From an uncultured Lachnospiraceae bacterium (GTDB lineage: Bacteria > Bacillota > Clostridia > Lachnospirales > Lachnospiraceae): DNA of 64,000 nucleotides. Below, one piece after another: positions 44,092-52,939 of this stretch. Made by a program: the position numbers and the translations under genes. The stretch is taken from contig CAMNSD010000001.1 in NCBI GenBank assembly GCA_946554445.1, positions 180,411 to 244,410 on the forward strand. The letters run 5' to 3'. Every line of letters starts with the position of its first letter. Within the stretch, counting starts at the first letter, position 1. The notes under the pieces were generated by a model. The model searched no databases and was not told the DNA's origin. It worked only from the letters and a program-made list of their open reading frames with translations.

Positions 44092-45315
44092 TCATACCAC
44101 CTTAAGCGACAATACCACCCAGTCATCCTCCCCCAGATAATAGGGATTGCCGCAGTATGGACAACTACGCTGCCTTGTGGCGTCAAAACTCCCACCACAG
44201 CCGACGCATTGTACCTTTTTAATAGAAAAGCCGAAATCCGCCGCCTTTTTGACAGACTTGCACACCACCATGCGGAACATGTCATCTTTCCTGCTCAATC
44301 TGCCCGTGTCATAAATATCGGACATATATACATCCAGATTCAGATAGCAATATCCATCCTTCACGAAACCTCTGTTCAATCCTATACTTCCTTCATAAAC
44401 GGATTCCACAATAGCAGAAAAATCAGGAGTCTTTTCCTGGCCTTCATAAACGGGTGAGTTCTCTAAATCATCCGTAAAAAGTATTATTTTCAACAGATTC
44501 ACTATTTCCCCGCAAAAATGTTCATAAGAAAAATTCGGATCATAGGGCTTAAGCAGACGATTAAGTTTTTGCTTCGTCCCCGCCACATTGGGGAGTCTGA
44601 CCACCTCACTCGCAGCGCCTATCAATAATTTGACCAGCATACCGAAACTCATAGCTAAATACCCCAAAAAGGCGCCGGGTATGCAACTGACGATCAAACT
44701 TACCAGCAGCCCGCCAAGACCATACGCCAGAATAGTTGCAGGCATACTGATCAAAAAGACCGCCAAAATCCCGCCAAACACCCATCTAAGCATCTTTCGC
44801 TTAAATTCTTTATTATTCATGAAAAAATTATGTTCAAAATAATAATTCGTCACTTTCGGGAACAGGTCAGATATCAGAAAATGAGTATGGCAGTATGGGC
44901 ATCCGTCCAAAAGTGTTTCTATTGAACTGACCGCACCGCAGTTAGGACAATTGTACATCTCCTGCGGTTTCCGCTGATCCATCCAGGTGATTGTCTGAAA
45001 AAAGGTCTGCGGATCTTCTTTTTCATACACCACCTCCCCATTGCGAGAAAAAATAGTACTCTGCAAATAACTGGAATTAGTAAACCTGTTGGTGTAAATC
45101 TGATCTTTATAAGTTATGCCGTAAATATTGTCCAGATGCTCTCCCCGCAACTTGAAACGATATTCCATCTGCAGGGAATGACTGCGCAGACGTTCCCTTT
45201 GCAGTTCCAGATAGTACCTGATATCCTGATTTCCCATGGATGGAACTTTGTCCGTCCTACTCCATTCCTCCAACTCTCTGGCAAAAGTCCTGTAGATTCT
45301 TTCTTCCTCTTTCAT
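44092..45315 (-). CDS. Membrane protein with two zinc ribbons
   Basis: About 407 residues. A soluble N-terminal part with a TIM44-like feel (RTFARELEEWSRTD, RLRSHSLQMEYRFKLRGEHLDNI) is followed by zinc ribbon 1 (YNCPNCGAVSSIETLLDGCPYCHTHF), two hydrophobic helices (WVFGGILAVFLISMPATILAYGLGGLL), a linker and zinc ribbon 2 (VQCVGCGGSFDATRQRSCPYCGNPYYLG) at the C-terminus. GGGGGAG precedes MKEEERIY. Both ribbons probably face the cytosol. Such proteins are common in Firmicutes, function unknown to me. Confidence 0.7.
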   Translation of the reverse strand: MKEEERIYRTFARELEEWSRTDKVPSMGNQDIRYYLELQRERLRSHSLQMEYRFKLRGEHLDNIYGITYKDQIYTNRFTNSSYLQSTIFSRNGEVVYEKEDPQTFFQTITWMDQRKPQEMYNCPNCGAVSSIETLLDGCPYCHTHFLISDLFPKVTNYYFEHNFFMNNKEFKRKMLRWVFGGILAVFLISMPATILAYGLGGLLVSLIVSCIPGAFLGYLAMSFGMLVKLLIGAASEVVRLPNVAGTKQKLNRLLKPYDPNFSYEHFCGEIVNLLKIILFTDDLENSPVYEGQEKTPDFSAIVESVYEGSIGLNRGFVKDGYCYLNLDVYMSDIYDTGRLSRKDDMFRMVVCKSVKKAADFGFSIKKVQCVGCGGSFDATRQRSCPYCGNPYYLGEDDWVVLSLKVV

Positions 45316-45389
45316 AAGATATTCTCCCCCTGGTGTAACCGGCCGCATCTGTGTTGCTTTTATCAATTCTATCTTAAGATTTGGTCTAG

Positions 45390-45737
45390 CTATAGACTAT
45401 AATCTATCCACTGCCCATCTTTTAATATTTCAAGTTGTCCCCATTGTGGATTACCTATATTACGCCCTTTAACTCGTATTGGCAAAAAAGCATCATCTTG
45501 GCAATCTGGTAACGGATCGTCAATCTCTATCCAACCACTTTCATCTATTTCATCCTCCCAATCTTCATAGACAGATTCTACATCTGGATACCATGCATCA
45601 AAAGAACATTGAATCGCATCCATACTACAATACTTAAATAAAAGAACTTCTTTCTTTGTTTGATATAGCATGATTTTGTAAATAAAATCTCTATCATTAC
45701 ATTTTACTGGTTCCTTCAAAATTGCATATTTGCGCAT
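45390..45737 (-). CDS. Small acidic cytosolic protein of unknown function
   Basis: A 115-residue protein with many Asp and Trp residues (FDAWYPDVESVYEDWEDEIDESGWIEIDDPLPDCQDDAF). The composition and fold-like pattern resemble small immunity proteins of polymorphic toxin systems, but no toxin gene is next to it, so the idea is weak. The start has no strong ribosome site. Confidence 0.45.
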   Translation of the reverse strand: MRKYAILKEPVKCNDRDFIYKIMLYQTKKEVLLFKYCSMDAIQCSFDAWYPDVESVYEDWEDEIDESGWIEIDDPLPDCQDDAFLPIRVKGRNIGNPQWGQLEILKDGQWIDYSL

Positions 45738-45810
45738 TATTTTGTTTCCCTCCAGATGAGCATTTAAAGGTTATACTTTTCAAGGAACAAAATTTCTGAA
45801 AAGCATCTGC

Positions 45811-46020
45811 TTAACCGCAAGGTCCCTTTGAATTTTCTTTCACCAGTTTTTCATACTTCAACTGATACTCTATTAGCCGAGGGATATATTCCGGCGGGGT
45901 TCGCCGCCCCGCCTCCCAATCCTCCAATGTGCGGACAGGTATCCCTGTATGAACTGAAAATTCTTTTCTATTCTCGCCTATTTCCTCACGAAGTTCTATT
46001 ATTCTTTTTGCTATATCCAT
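45811..46020 (-). CDS. Small helix-turn-helix protein
   Basis: About 69 residues. RIIELREEIGENRKEFSVHTGIPVRTLEDWEAGRRTPPEYIPRLIEYQLKYEKL is a complete XRE-type helix-turn-helix with little else. GGAGGG precedes MDIAKRI. A single-domain regulator; it might be the antitoxin half of a lost pair, since no partner gene lies adjacent. Confidence 0.7.
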   Translation of the reverse strand: MDIAKRIIELREEIGENRKEFSVHTGIPVRTLEDWEAGRRTPPEYIPRLIEYQLKYEKLVKENSKGPCG

Positions 46021-46135
46021 ATATACGCCCTCCACGCATTGCGATGTATGTATCATAGCACATTATTTGTTTCTTCGCAATGTGCATCCCACTTAAATTT
46101 CCGCAGTCAAAAATTAAATGTGTTAAACTATGTGC

Positions 46136-46164
46136 TTGACAATTCATTGTTTTACAAGTAGAAT
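46136..46164 (+). promoter_or_regulatory. Promoter of the DUF4180 gene
   Basis: TTGACA and TAGAAT are 17 bases apart, about 50 bases ahead of the start, a strong sigma-A match. Confidence 0.85.
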
Positions 46165-46171
46165 GTTGCCT

Positions 46172-46187
46172 TAACTGGAATTTGTAC
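46172..46187. repeat. Inverted repeat flanking the DUF4180 gene, left arm
   Basis: TAACTGGAATTTGTAC is the reverse complement of the right arm with one mismatch (T for C). It lies just downstream of the promoter -10 box, so it falls in the transcribed leader. Confidence 0.6.
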
Positions 46188-46211
46188 TGCAAATGAGGTT
46201 AGGAGGATATT

Positions 46212-46580
46212 ATGAATATTGAACACTTGAAAGACAACGGAACAGACATTGCAGTTATTTCCAGTGAAGAAAAGCTGATTGTTGATACGCAATCTGCTTT
46301 AGATTTGGCTATGACTGTCAAGTATGAAACAAATGCAACAAATATAGTAATCAGCAAATCGGCAGTATGTGAGGAATTTTTTATCCTTAGCAGCGGCATG
46401 GCTGGAGAAATACTTCAAAAGTTTATCAATTATCATGTCAGAATTGCCATTTACGGAGATTACTCACAATATACGAGCAAACCATTAAAGGATTTTATTT
46501 ATGAATCCAATCATGGCAATGACTTCTTCTTTGTATCAACCAAAGAAGAAGCGATTCAGAAGTTGACACAAACACAATAA
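46212..46580 (+). CDS. DUF4180 domain protein
   Basis: A 122-residue protein (MNIEHLKDNGTDIAVISSEEKLIVDTQSALDLAMTVKY, LSSGMAGEILQKFINYHVRIAIYGDYSQYTSKPLKDFIYESN). It matches the DUF4180 pattern, a small family of unknown role found beside regulators. AGGAGG precedes the ATG. It has its own promoter and sits between the two inverted arms, which suggests a small mobile or structured unit. Confidence 0.75.
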   Translation: MNIEHLKDNGTDIAVISSEEKLIVDTQSALDLAMTVKYETNATNIVISKSAVCEEFFILSSGMAGEILQKFINYHVRIAIYGDYSQYTSKPLKDFIYESNHGNDFFFVSTKEEAIQKLTQTQ

Positions 46581-46587
46581 CCATATC

Positions 46588-46603
46588 GTGCAAATTCCAG
46601 TTA
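46588..46603. repeat. Inverted repeat flanking the DUF4180 gene, right arm
   Basis: GTGCAAATTCCAGTTA lies eight bases past the stop codon and pairs with the left arm at 15 of 16 positions. Confidence 0.6.
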
Positions 46604-46861
46604 CTATAAATACTTGTCACAGAAAGATAGTGACACTAAAACAGAAGGGAAAGACCACCTGCGAAGTATCGTTACATTTCAGTAAGACCAGCACCGCGGG
46701 CGCATATGACTAGCAGAAACAAAACTTTTAATCCTACAAGCCAGTCATTCCCACATCAACTGCCAGTTTTAAAATCACCTTTGGTTTCATTCCGATTCCC
46801 TCTCATTTCTAACACATACAGGCGTTCTGTTTTGGGGTTGATAACTCAGGCGTAGTCCTCC
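46604..46861. other. Gene-free stretch with possible minus-strand remnant
   Basis: No ORF of normal length. On the minus strand a short open stretch (INPKTERLYVLEMRGNR) ends in a stop after about 30 residues and starts nowhere clear, which could be the tail of a lost gene. No terminator hairpin was seen for the two convergent genes. Confidence 0.35.
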
Positions 46862-47311
46862 TCAGATACCTTCTCCAAGTTTCTCCGCCTCGCTTCTGTT
46901 CGTTGCCATTCCTACATACGCAAATCCATAGAGCTTTGCAAAGCGGTTCATAGTATACTCGCCCGCCTCCAGCATCCATTTTTCTGGCGAAGCGCCCTGA
47001 AACAGAAAATATAATTTTCTCCCTGAAAACACACCGTTTTCCACCAGCCCATAAAAACGATCCAGCACATTACGCACAGAACCGCAGATATTGTGCCAGT
47101 ATAGAGGCGAGCCGATTACAACCACTTCGGCCTCTTTCATCTTCGCAATAATCTCCACAAGCTGGTCGTCCTCAAACGTCTGTCCATAGCTGCCAATCCG
47201 GTAATCTGTCAGGTTTAATACCTCATACTCTTTCCCTCTCAAAAGTGCTTCCGCCAGCGCCGCCGTATTTCCTTTCTTATTCGGACTTCCGTTGATAAAT
47301 AAAATTTTCAT
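46862..47311 (-). CDS. NADPH-dependent FMN reductase / flavodoxin-like protein
   Basis: About 149 residues. The flavin phosphate loop is FINGSPNKKGNTAALAEALLRG, then VVVIGSPLYWHNICGSVRNVLDRFYG. These are the marks of the flavodoxin-like NAD(P)H reductase family; it lacks the cysteine-rich iron-sulfur tail of some relatives. GGAGGAAAG precedes MKILFING. It is last in the left transcription unit of the LysR region. Confidence 0.85.
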   Translation of the reverse strand: MKILFINGSPNKKGNTAALAEALLRGKEYEVLNLTDYRIGSYGQTFEDDQLVEIIAKMKEAEVVVIGSPLYWHNICGSVRNVLDRFYGLVENGVFSGRKLYFLFQGASPEKWMLEAGEYTMNRFAKLYGFAYVGMATNRSEAEKLGEGI

Positions 47312-47368
47312 CCTGCTTTCCTCCATTTTCTCATATATATTTTTTTATAACTTACAATAACCGGATAC

Positions 47369-48520
47369 CTATTTTCCCTCTGCCCACAGCCAGATCAGCC
47401 CATTATAAATATACTGCAGGGCAGCGTTCCCGTCATGTGCGTTGCCTTCCTGCACCCGGTATGCCAGATTGCCGTCATTTTCATTTGCAGCTTCAATAAA
47501 AATACCGTCAGGCGCATTTATCATCGCCTGAATTTGATTTGTAAAGGCAGCATAAGCAAAATCCTCCGTGCCGGACATGGCATAAATAAAGAAATCCTCA
47601 GAACCATATCCAGCATCCGTCACCAACCGCTCCATGTACACCCCATCAGAGGTCAGATTACCGCTGGACGGTAGGAAATACCGAAAATAGTCCATGCAGT
47701 ATTGAAACGTATGCCATGTGGTGACTGAACCCATAGAAAATCCTGCAAAAGCGCGGTAGCTGCGGCTTCCCATCAACGCCTGCGGGGAAGTCCCCTCTGC
47801 ATAAGTACTGTACTTTCCTTCCACAGCCGGAATCAGGTCATTTAGCAGTTCGTTGTGATAATTGTCCGTCAGCCGCAGTGCCAGACCGTAATCCGCACTG
47901 TCCCCCGGACTCGTATTGTTATAGGTCGGGCATACCACGATTACCGGCGCCATGCTTTTATCCTGTATGGCATGGTCGAGTATGTTCTTTAATTCATGTG
48001 GATTTTCCGGCGTGCCAAGATAAGTTGTCTCATTGCTCCATCCCCCATGCATCAGGTAAAGCACAGGATACGGTACCTCCTCTGAATAATTGTATGGCAG
48101 GTATACATATGCTGTTTTCGTAAGCGGTTCCGTCTGGTCGCCGTAGCTCATGGATTCCCAAGTCTGGTATTCCAACCGCGCCAGTGTACCCTGTTCTGAT
48201 GCCGCCCCGAAATATTCCTTTGGTATCTGGACCAGTTCTTCCGGTATTTGTCCTGAACCCGTCTGTCCATCCATAAGAGCTATCCCTTCCTCTGATAATG
48301 TAGTCTCTGCATTTGCAGTATCCGTATCTGCCGCCTCCATCTGTGTTCTGTCATCAACGGATATATTTTCCTGATTTTCCACACCATTTTGTCCCGTTTC
48401 ATCAGATACCGAACGTTCATTCCTATTTCCTGCAGGTGGTTGTGAACCTCCACAGCCTACTGTATACAGCGCCAGAATCACGCCCAGCAAATAAACTCCC
48501 CATTTCTTTCTGTTTTTCAT
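47369..48520 (-). CDS. Lipoprotein esterase (alpha/beta hydrolase)
   Basis: About 383 residues. A lipobox (ALYTVGCGGSQ) anchors it outside; a 90-residue Ser/Glu/Thr linker follows. The catalytic domain has PYPVLYLMHGGWSN (oxyanion region), the nucleophile elbow AFAGFSMGSVTTWH and a late His in VQEGNAHDGNAALQY, typical of feruloyl-esterase/enterochelin-esterase D-like hydrolases. MKNRKKWG is taken as start. It follows the first copy of the hairpin element and may act on ester-linked plant or host compounds. Confidence 0.82.
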   Translation of the reverse strand: MKNRKKWGVYLLGVILALYTVGCGGSQPPAGNRNERSVSDETGQNGVENQENISVDDRTQMEAADTDTANAETTLSEEGIALMDGQTGSGQIPEELVQIPKEYFGAASEQGTLARLEYQTWESMSYGDQTEPLTKTAYVYLPYNYSEEVPYPVLYLMHGGWSNETTYLGTPENPHELKNILDHAIQDKSMAPVIVVCPTYNNTSPGDSADYGLALRLTDNYHNELLNDLIPAVEGKYSTYAEGTSPQALMGSRSYRAFAGFSMGSVTTWHTFQYCMDYFRYFLPSSGNLTSDGVYMERLVTDAGYGSEDFFIYAMSGTEDFAYAAFTNQIQAMINAPDGIFIEAANENDGNLAYRVQEGNAHDGNAALQYIYNGLIWLWAEGK

Positions 48521-48591
48521 TGTCAACACTCCTATCAATCACTCTTTCGGAATATCCAAACTTCATTTTGCATCACTTTCTATTATTATAG

Positions 48592-48650
48592 AAAAATCGA
48601 GACCTCGTAAGAAGTCTCGATTTGTTTATCAGTTTATACCCCAAGTTTAT
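48592..48650. repeat. Hairpin element, copy A of three
   Basis: AAATCGAGAC and GTCTCGATTT form a perfect 10-bp stem; TTGTTTATCAGTTTATACC and a variable tail follow. Near-identical copies occur at 53977-54045 and 58412-58477. On the minus strand this copy lies between the carboxymuconolactone decarboxylase gene and the esterase gene, and the stem ends in a T run followed by TATAAT. Confidence 0.85.
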
Positions 48651-48658
48651 AGCTGAGA

Positions 48659-48985
48659 TCAGTCTTCTGTCCCATATACTTCCTGAATCATGGGAAATGT
48701 ACTCCACGCTTTCGGCCAGCCGCAGTAAAACGCAAGCTGTGTTACGATTTCCACCGCCTCTTCTTTTGTGATCCCATGTTCCTTTCCAAGCACCAGATGG
48801 GACTTTAATTGTGGGTACAATCCTGCCGAAAAGAGCGCCGCAATGGTGATCATACTCCGATCCCTTGCGGAAAGCTGTTCCTCCCTCGACCATACCTCCC
48901 CAAATAGAATATCATCATTTAATTCCGCAAATTTGGGTGCTAAATCTCCCAGCCTGTCCCTTCCTGCTGTCTGTTTCTTTGCCAT
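48659..48985 (-). CDS. Carboxymuconolactone decarboxylase family protein
   Basis: About 108 residues. LAPKFAELNDDILFGEVWSREEQLSARDRSMITIAALFSAG and LKSHLVLGKEHGITKEEAVEIVTQLAFYCGWP are the CMD fold. It lacks the CxxC of AhpD, so a peroxidase role is less likely than an enzyme role on lactone-like substrates; small members of this type recur in aldo/keto-reductase clusters of Firmicutes. The start MAKKQTAGRD is used after AAAGGTGG. It ends just before hairpin copy A. Confidence 0.85.
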   Translation of the reverse strand: MAKKQTAGRDRLGDLAPKFAELNDDILFGEVWSREEQLSARDRSMITIAALFSAGLYPQLKSHLVLGKEHGITKEEAVEIVTQLAFYCGWPKAWSTFPMIQEVYGTED

Positions 48986-49164
48986 AACTCCATACCACCT
49001 TTCATTTCTTATTATTTCTTCATATTCTCCTGTTTCAATTCGCAGGACATTGTTCCAATGCCCTGCGTTCACATCTGTATTTTCTTAAAATGTCTTTACG
49101 TTCAGTGGATATTCCTTTCTCGGTAAAATACCATGATATCTCCCTGTCTCTGAAAAATACAGAG

Positions 49165-49527
49165 TTAATTTACCAAAGCAGTAAATGTAAACTGAATCAG
49201 CTTCCATTCACCGCTCCGGTTTTGGTAGACCTCTGTGGTCATAAAGTGGTGGGTAGTCTCTTTGCCGCCCAGCAACAGACTATAATCCACATCCGTCATG
49301 CAGATAGAGGTATCACCCCATTCCCTGACTTCCTGCCCGTGAATATCAATCCTTGTGGGCTGGAAAAGCTTTTTATCAAAAGCTTCCATTTCCTCATCCA
49401 AACCACAGTTCATGCCGATGTGGACAAACCAGCAATCCGGATCACTGACTTCACGCATTCCTTTGGAATCTGCCCTCTCCAGCGACTGCCAAAATTTTTG
49501 TGACTGTTCGATAATTTTGTCTTTCAT
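49165..49527 (-). CDS. SnoaL/NTF2-like protein
   Basis: A 120-residue protein of the NTF2 cone fold: ERADSKGMREVSDPDCWFVHIGMNCGLDEEMEAFDKKLF then GDTSICMTDVDYSLLLGGKETTHHFMTTEVYQNRSGEWKLIQFTFT, ending as usual in the family. Role probably substrate-binding or isomerase; unknown here. Neighbours point to the same redox unit. Confidence 0.72.
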   Translation of the reverse strand: MKDKIIEQSQKFWQSLERADSKGMREVSDPDCWFVHIGMNCGLDEEMEAFDKKLFQPTRIDIHGQEVREWGDTSICMTDVDYSLLLGGKETTHHFMTTEVYQNRSGEWKLIQFTFTALVN

Positions 49528-49665
49528 GTTTTTCCTCCTGCAAAAAGCGCCGTGACGCTAATCATACTTATATTTTCTTACTTAATTGTTACCATCTCGA
49601 CTATCGACTCAATGCCTTTTCTCATTCCATACCTGCTCATGCAAGCATGGCAGCCATTTCCCTCG

Positions 49666-50778
49666 TTATTTTTCCATATTATCTTCCCAAAACTGAACCG
49701 CATTGTCAAGCCAGCCTTCCGCTACCGTTCCCTCGCCCAGTCCGAATCCATGCGTCAGTCCTTCAAATACCTCGATCTCGGCATCCACTCCCTGCTCCCG
49801 TATCCGTCTGATCCGTTCTTCCATTGTTCCATAATAAGCAATACCGTCACTTGTACCAACACACACATAAGTCGGCGGTTCCGCTCCTGTCACCTCGGAC
49901 AATCCCGTATACTGCATAATAACGGCGCCCGGTTTCGGATAGTCCGCCCCGCCGAAAGCAGCCGTTCCATAGCTTCCAAGCCATGCCGCCATACGCGCGC
50001 CCGCTGAACCGCCCCAAAGGGAATAATCGGATACATCCACTCCCAATTTCTCCGCATTTTCATGAATAAAAGCGATTGCCCTTGCCAGATCCTCACAGGC
50101 AGTCTGTGCGCCGGGACGATAAATTAAAGCAAACGCATTGTATCCCTTTTTTGACAGTTCCAGTGCATGCGGAAAGCTGTCATGTATGGCTGCCACATAA
50201 ACGAACCCACCGCCCGCATTTGTAATGGCAAATTTTTCTCCGGGCGTTCCTCGGAAAAAGAATAAACCGGTATTCTCCTTTGCTGCATCCGCTGCCTTTT
50301 CTTCCTCCGTGTAAATATCATAAAATATCTGTTCTCCCGATGCCGCCTGTTCTCTCAGATAGTTCGCGATTTCAACCGTCCGGTCAGGACTGACATAAGA
50401 ATACCATGTGAGAATATTTCCCACATCCCCCAAAGTCAGGTTATCGCTGATTGATCTGTCCACCGGAAAAATCAGCCGGCCATACTCACCGAAAACCGGA
50501 TCTCTTATTACATCCCATACCTTTGTATCTGCTGTGAACACTGTTTCACTGCGGCTTGCCTCGTAAATCATCGCGTTGGACGCTCCTTCATCCCAATATG
50601 CCAGCGAACACGGTTCATATCCGTATCCCGGCGTACCTTTCTGCTCAATCTGCTCCGGCAGTTCCTCCACCGGTCCTGTCTGCACGGAGACTGAACTGGC
50701 ATGACCGGATGAAGAACATCCCGCCATGCCAAATGTGAATAATACCATTGTCAGAATCATCAAAACCTTTTTGACCAT
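49666..50778 (-). CDS. Lipoprotein alpha/beta hydrolase (BD-FAE-like)
   Basis: About 370 residues. Lipobox FGMAGCSSSG, linker, then an esterase domain with NAGGGFVYVAAIHD (an HGG-like oxyanion region where Gly-rich AGGGF stands), the elbow SLWGGSAGARMAAWLG, and His in EVFEGLTHGFGLGEGTV. This layout is seen in bifunctional xylan esterase-like and carbohydrate esterase families. MVKKVLMIL is the start. It is an exported relative of the other hydrolases in this region. Confidence 0.8.
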   Translation of the reverse strand: MVKKVLMILTMVLFTFGMAGCSSSGHASSVSVQTGPVEELPEQIEQKGTPGYGYEPCSLAYWDEGASNAMIYEASRSETVFTADTKVWDVIRDPVFGEYGRLIFPVDRSISDNLTLGDVGNILTWYSYVSPDRTVEIANYLREQAASGEQIFYDIYTEEEKAADAAKENTGLFFFRGTPGEKFAITNAGGGFVYVAAIHDSFPHALELSKKGYNAFALIYRPGAQTACEDLARAIAFIHENAEKLGVDVSDYSLWGGSAGARMAAWLGSYGTAAFGGADYPKPGAVIMQYTGLSEVTGAEPPTYVCVGTSDGIAYYGTMEERIRRIREQGVDAEIEVFEGLTHGFGLGEGTVAEGWLDNAVQFWEDNMEK

Positions 50779-50812
50779 ACCCTCTCCCTGCCGCTGTTTA
50801 CAATACAAATAC

Positions 50813-51667
50813 TTATTTCTGGCCGTCTACATCCGGCACCATCTTCACATATCCCTCCAGCATCTGGGGCGTGCTGGTATAATATCTCTTATTCTTATCT
50901 ACAGCCGCCACCTGTGCCATCTCCGCATCAGTCAGAGCAAAATCAAACAAGTTAAAATTATCGCGGATATGGTCAGGGTTCTTAGAACCGGGAATCACTA
51001 TATTACCCGCCTGAATATGCCAGCGCAAAATAATCTGCGCATTGCTCTTTCCATATTTTTCAGCCAGTTCCGTGAAGACCGATTCTTCAATCAAAGCCTT
51101 ATCCCCGTGTCCGAGCGGATACCACGCCTGAATCACTATACCCTCTTTATCCAAAAAGGTTTTCAACTCTCTCTCCTGAAAATAAGGATGCACTTCCGTC
51201 TGCAGAATGGCAGGTTTTACTTCACAGGTGTCCAGAATTTCTTGAATCTGCTCTTTATTGAAATTGGAAAGACCGATTGCTTTTACCTTGCCTGCCTTGT
51301 AAGCCTTCTCCATCAGCCGATAGCCCGCCAGATAATTGCCCGCCGGCTGATGAATCAGAAGCAGGTCGATATAATCGGTATCCAGCCTTTCTAAAGACTT
51401 TTCCACAGCGTCCTCCTGCTCATAGAACGCCGGCCAAATCTTTGTCTCCAAAAAGATTTCCTCTCTGGGTACACCGGACTTTTTCATTGCCCTGCCCACA
51501 GCTTTTTCGTTTACATAGGCATTTGCCGTGTCAATCAGCCGATAGCCGCCCTGCAAAGCGCTTAAAACAGAAGCCTCCGCTTCATCCGGACTTAACAGAA
51601 AAGTCCCGATACCCGCCACAGGCATTTCAACACCATTATTTAATTTCACATATTTTTGCTCATTCAT
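50813..51667 (-). CDS. Aldo/keto reductase, small type
   Basis: A 284-residue NADPH-dependent reductase of the AKR5-like kind. The catalytic tetrad is in RLIDTANAYVNE (Asp, Tyr), ETKIW (Lys) and LLLIHQP (His); GIVIQAWYPLGHG and GSKNPDHIRDNFNLFDF form the cofactor pocket. It would reduce aldehydes and ketones, such as glyoxals. AAGGAG precedes the ATG. It lies third in the middle transcription unit. Confidence 0.93.
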   Translation of the reverse strand: MNEQKYVKLNNGVEMPVAGIGTFLLSPDEAEASVLSALQGGYRLIDTANAYVNEKAVGRAMKKSGVPREEIFLETKIWPAFYEQEDAVEKSLERLDTDYIDLLLIHQPAGNYLAGYRLMEKAYKAGKVKAIGLSNFNKEQIQEILDTCEVKPAILQTEVHPYFQERELKTFLDKEGIVIQAWYPLGHGDKALIEESVFTELAEKYGKSNAQIILRWHIQAGNIVIPGSKNPDHIRDNFNLFDFALTDAEMAQVAAVDKNKRYYTSTPQMLEGYVKMVPDVDGQK

Positions 51668-51735
51668 TTTTGTATTCTCCTTATTATCTTAGTTTTCTTT
51701 TTCAGTCTGTCCGAGTTTACACAGCAAACCTCATA

Positions 51736-51751
51736 ATCGAACTTGTTCGAT
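51736..51751. repeat. Palindrome ATCGAACTTGTTCGAT
   Basis: An 8-bp stem (with flanking A and T) around a two-base centre in the gap between the aldo/keto reductase and dehydrogenase genes. It shares a 16-base core with 34147-34162 and looks like a dispersed repeat. On the minus strand it could also act as a weak terminator. Confidence 0.65.
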
Positions 51752-51777
51752 TTGTTAATGCCGAAGGAATTTATCTT

Positions 51778-52923
51778 TTACATGCACTCCATTAAAATAT
51801 CATAAACCTCATCCCTGCCAAGTTCGCGGGGATTGCATTTGATAATATTGCAGGTATCCGCTACCTTACACAGCACCTCAGGCGAGATTTCCGTCTTCGA
51901 CCGCAGTTCACCCATTTTGGTCGGGAGTCCGCACTCCTTTATAAAATCGCTGAGTGCCTGTACCCCCTCCTCGGCTGTATCTTTACCAAATACAGTTCTT
52001 GCAAACCGCTCAAATTTTTCTTCCGCATCCTTCAGAATATGGCGGTAATAGGCGGGATGGATCACCGCAAGTCCCTGTCCGTGATTACAGTCCGTAAATG
52101 CGCCGAGCTGATGCTCAATCTGGTGTGCCTGAAAGTCCGTAACCCTGCCGGCTTTTAGAATACCGTTCTCCGCCATAGCAGAATCCCACATCAGATTGCT
52201 TCTCGCCTGCATATCATTTACATCTGCAAGCAGACGGCGCATATTGACCACGGTGTTGCGCATGACAGCTAACGCCAAGTCATCAGAAACATTGTCCCGA
52301 TCGGAATTGCCAAGATAGGTTTCCATCGCATGGCTCAGTGTATCAAAAGCGCCGGAAATCACCTGCATTGCAGGAACGGAAGCCGTCAGTTCGGGATCAA
52401 GTACCGCAAAAGAAGCATATGCGCCAAACACACCGGTCTTAATACCTTTTTCCTCATTAGTAATGACTGCTCCGCAGTTCTGTTCGGCTCCTGTGCCGGA
52501 AGCGGTGACCACCGCCCCCATTGGCAGATACTCCGCAGGGAATTTTCCCTCCGAAAACTCCATTTCCCAGATATCCTTGTCAGTCTTTGCCTGTGCTGCT
52601 ATGATCTTGCAACAGTCAATAACAGAGCCTCCGCCTACCGCAAGGATAAAGTCCACGCCCTTTTCTTTTGCCAGCACCGCGCCCTCTTGTACCTTAGCAT
52701 AAGTAGGATTGGGCATAATACCCGAAAAATCTACAACCTCCTTTCCTTCCTTTGCAAGCAACTCCTTCACCCTGTCATAAATGCCATTCTTCTTTAGGGA
52801 AGCGCCGCCATAGGCAAGCATCACTGTCTTTCCATACTGATTTAACTCCGTATGGAGCGCCTTTTCCAAAGAATCCTTCCCGAAATATACTTTTGTGGGA
52901 TACGTGAAAACAAATTCGTTCAT
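51778..52923 (-). CDS. Iron-containing alcohol dehydrogenase (intact metal site)
   Basis: A 381-residue group III dehydrogenase, butanol-dehydrogenase-like. Cofactor region LAVGGGSVIDCCKIIAAQ; metal ligands are intact: Asp and His in GAFDTLSHAMETYLG, His in AHQIEHQLGAF and His in TDCNHGQGLAVIHP. It would interconvert alcohols and aldehydes with NAD(P)H. AGGAGG precedes the start. Its close paralogue at 57182-58351 has lost two of these ligands. Confidence 0.93.
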   Translation of the reverse strand: MNEFVFTYPTKVYFGKDSLEKALHTELNQYGKTVMLAYGGASLKKNGIYDRVKELLAKEGKEVVDFSGIMPNPTYAKVQEGAVLAKEKGVDFILAVGGGSVIDCCKIIAAQAKTDKDIWEMEFSEGKFPAEYLPMGAVVTASGTGAEQNCGAVITNEEKGIKTGVFGAYASFAVLDPELTASVPAMQVISGAFDTLSHAMETYLGNSDRDNVSDDLALAVMRNTVVNMRRLLADVNDMQARSNLMWDSAMAENGILKAGRVTDFQAHQIEHQLGAFTDCNHGQGLAVIHPAYYRHILKDAEEKFERFARTVFGKDTAEEGVQALSDFIKECGLPTKMGELRSKTEISPEVLCKVADTCNIIKCNPRELGRDEVYDILMECM

Positions 52924-52939
52924 TACAACGTCCTCCTAT

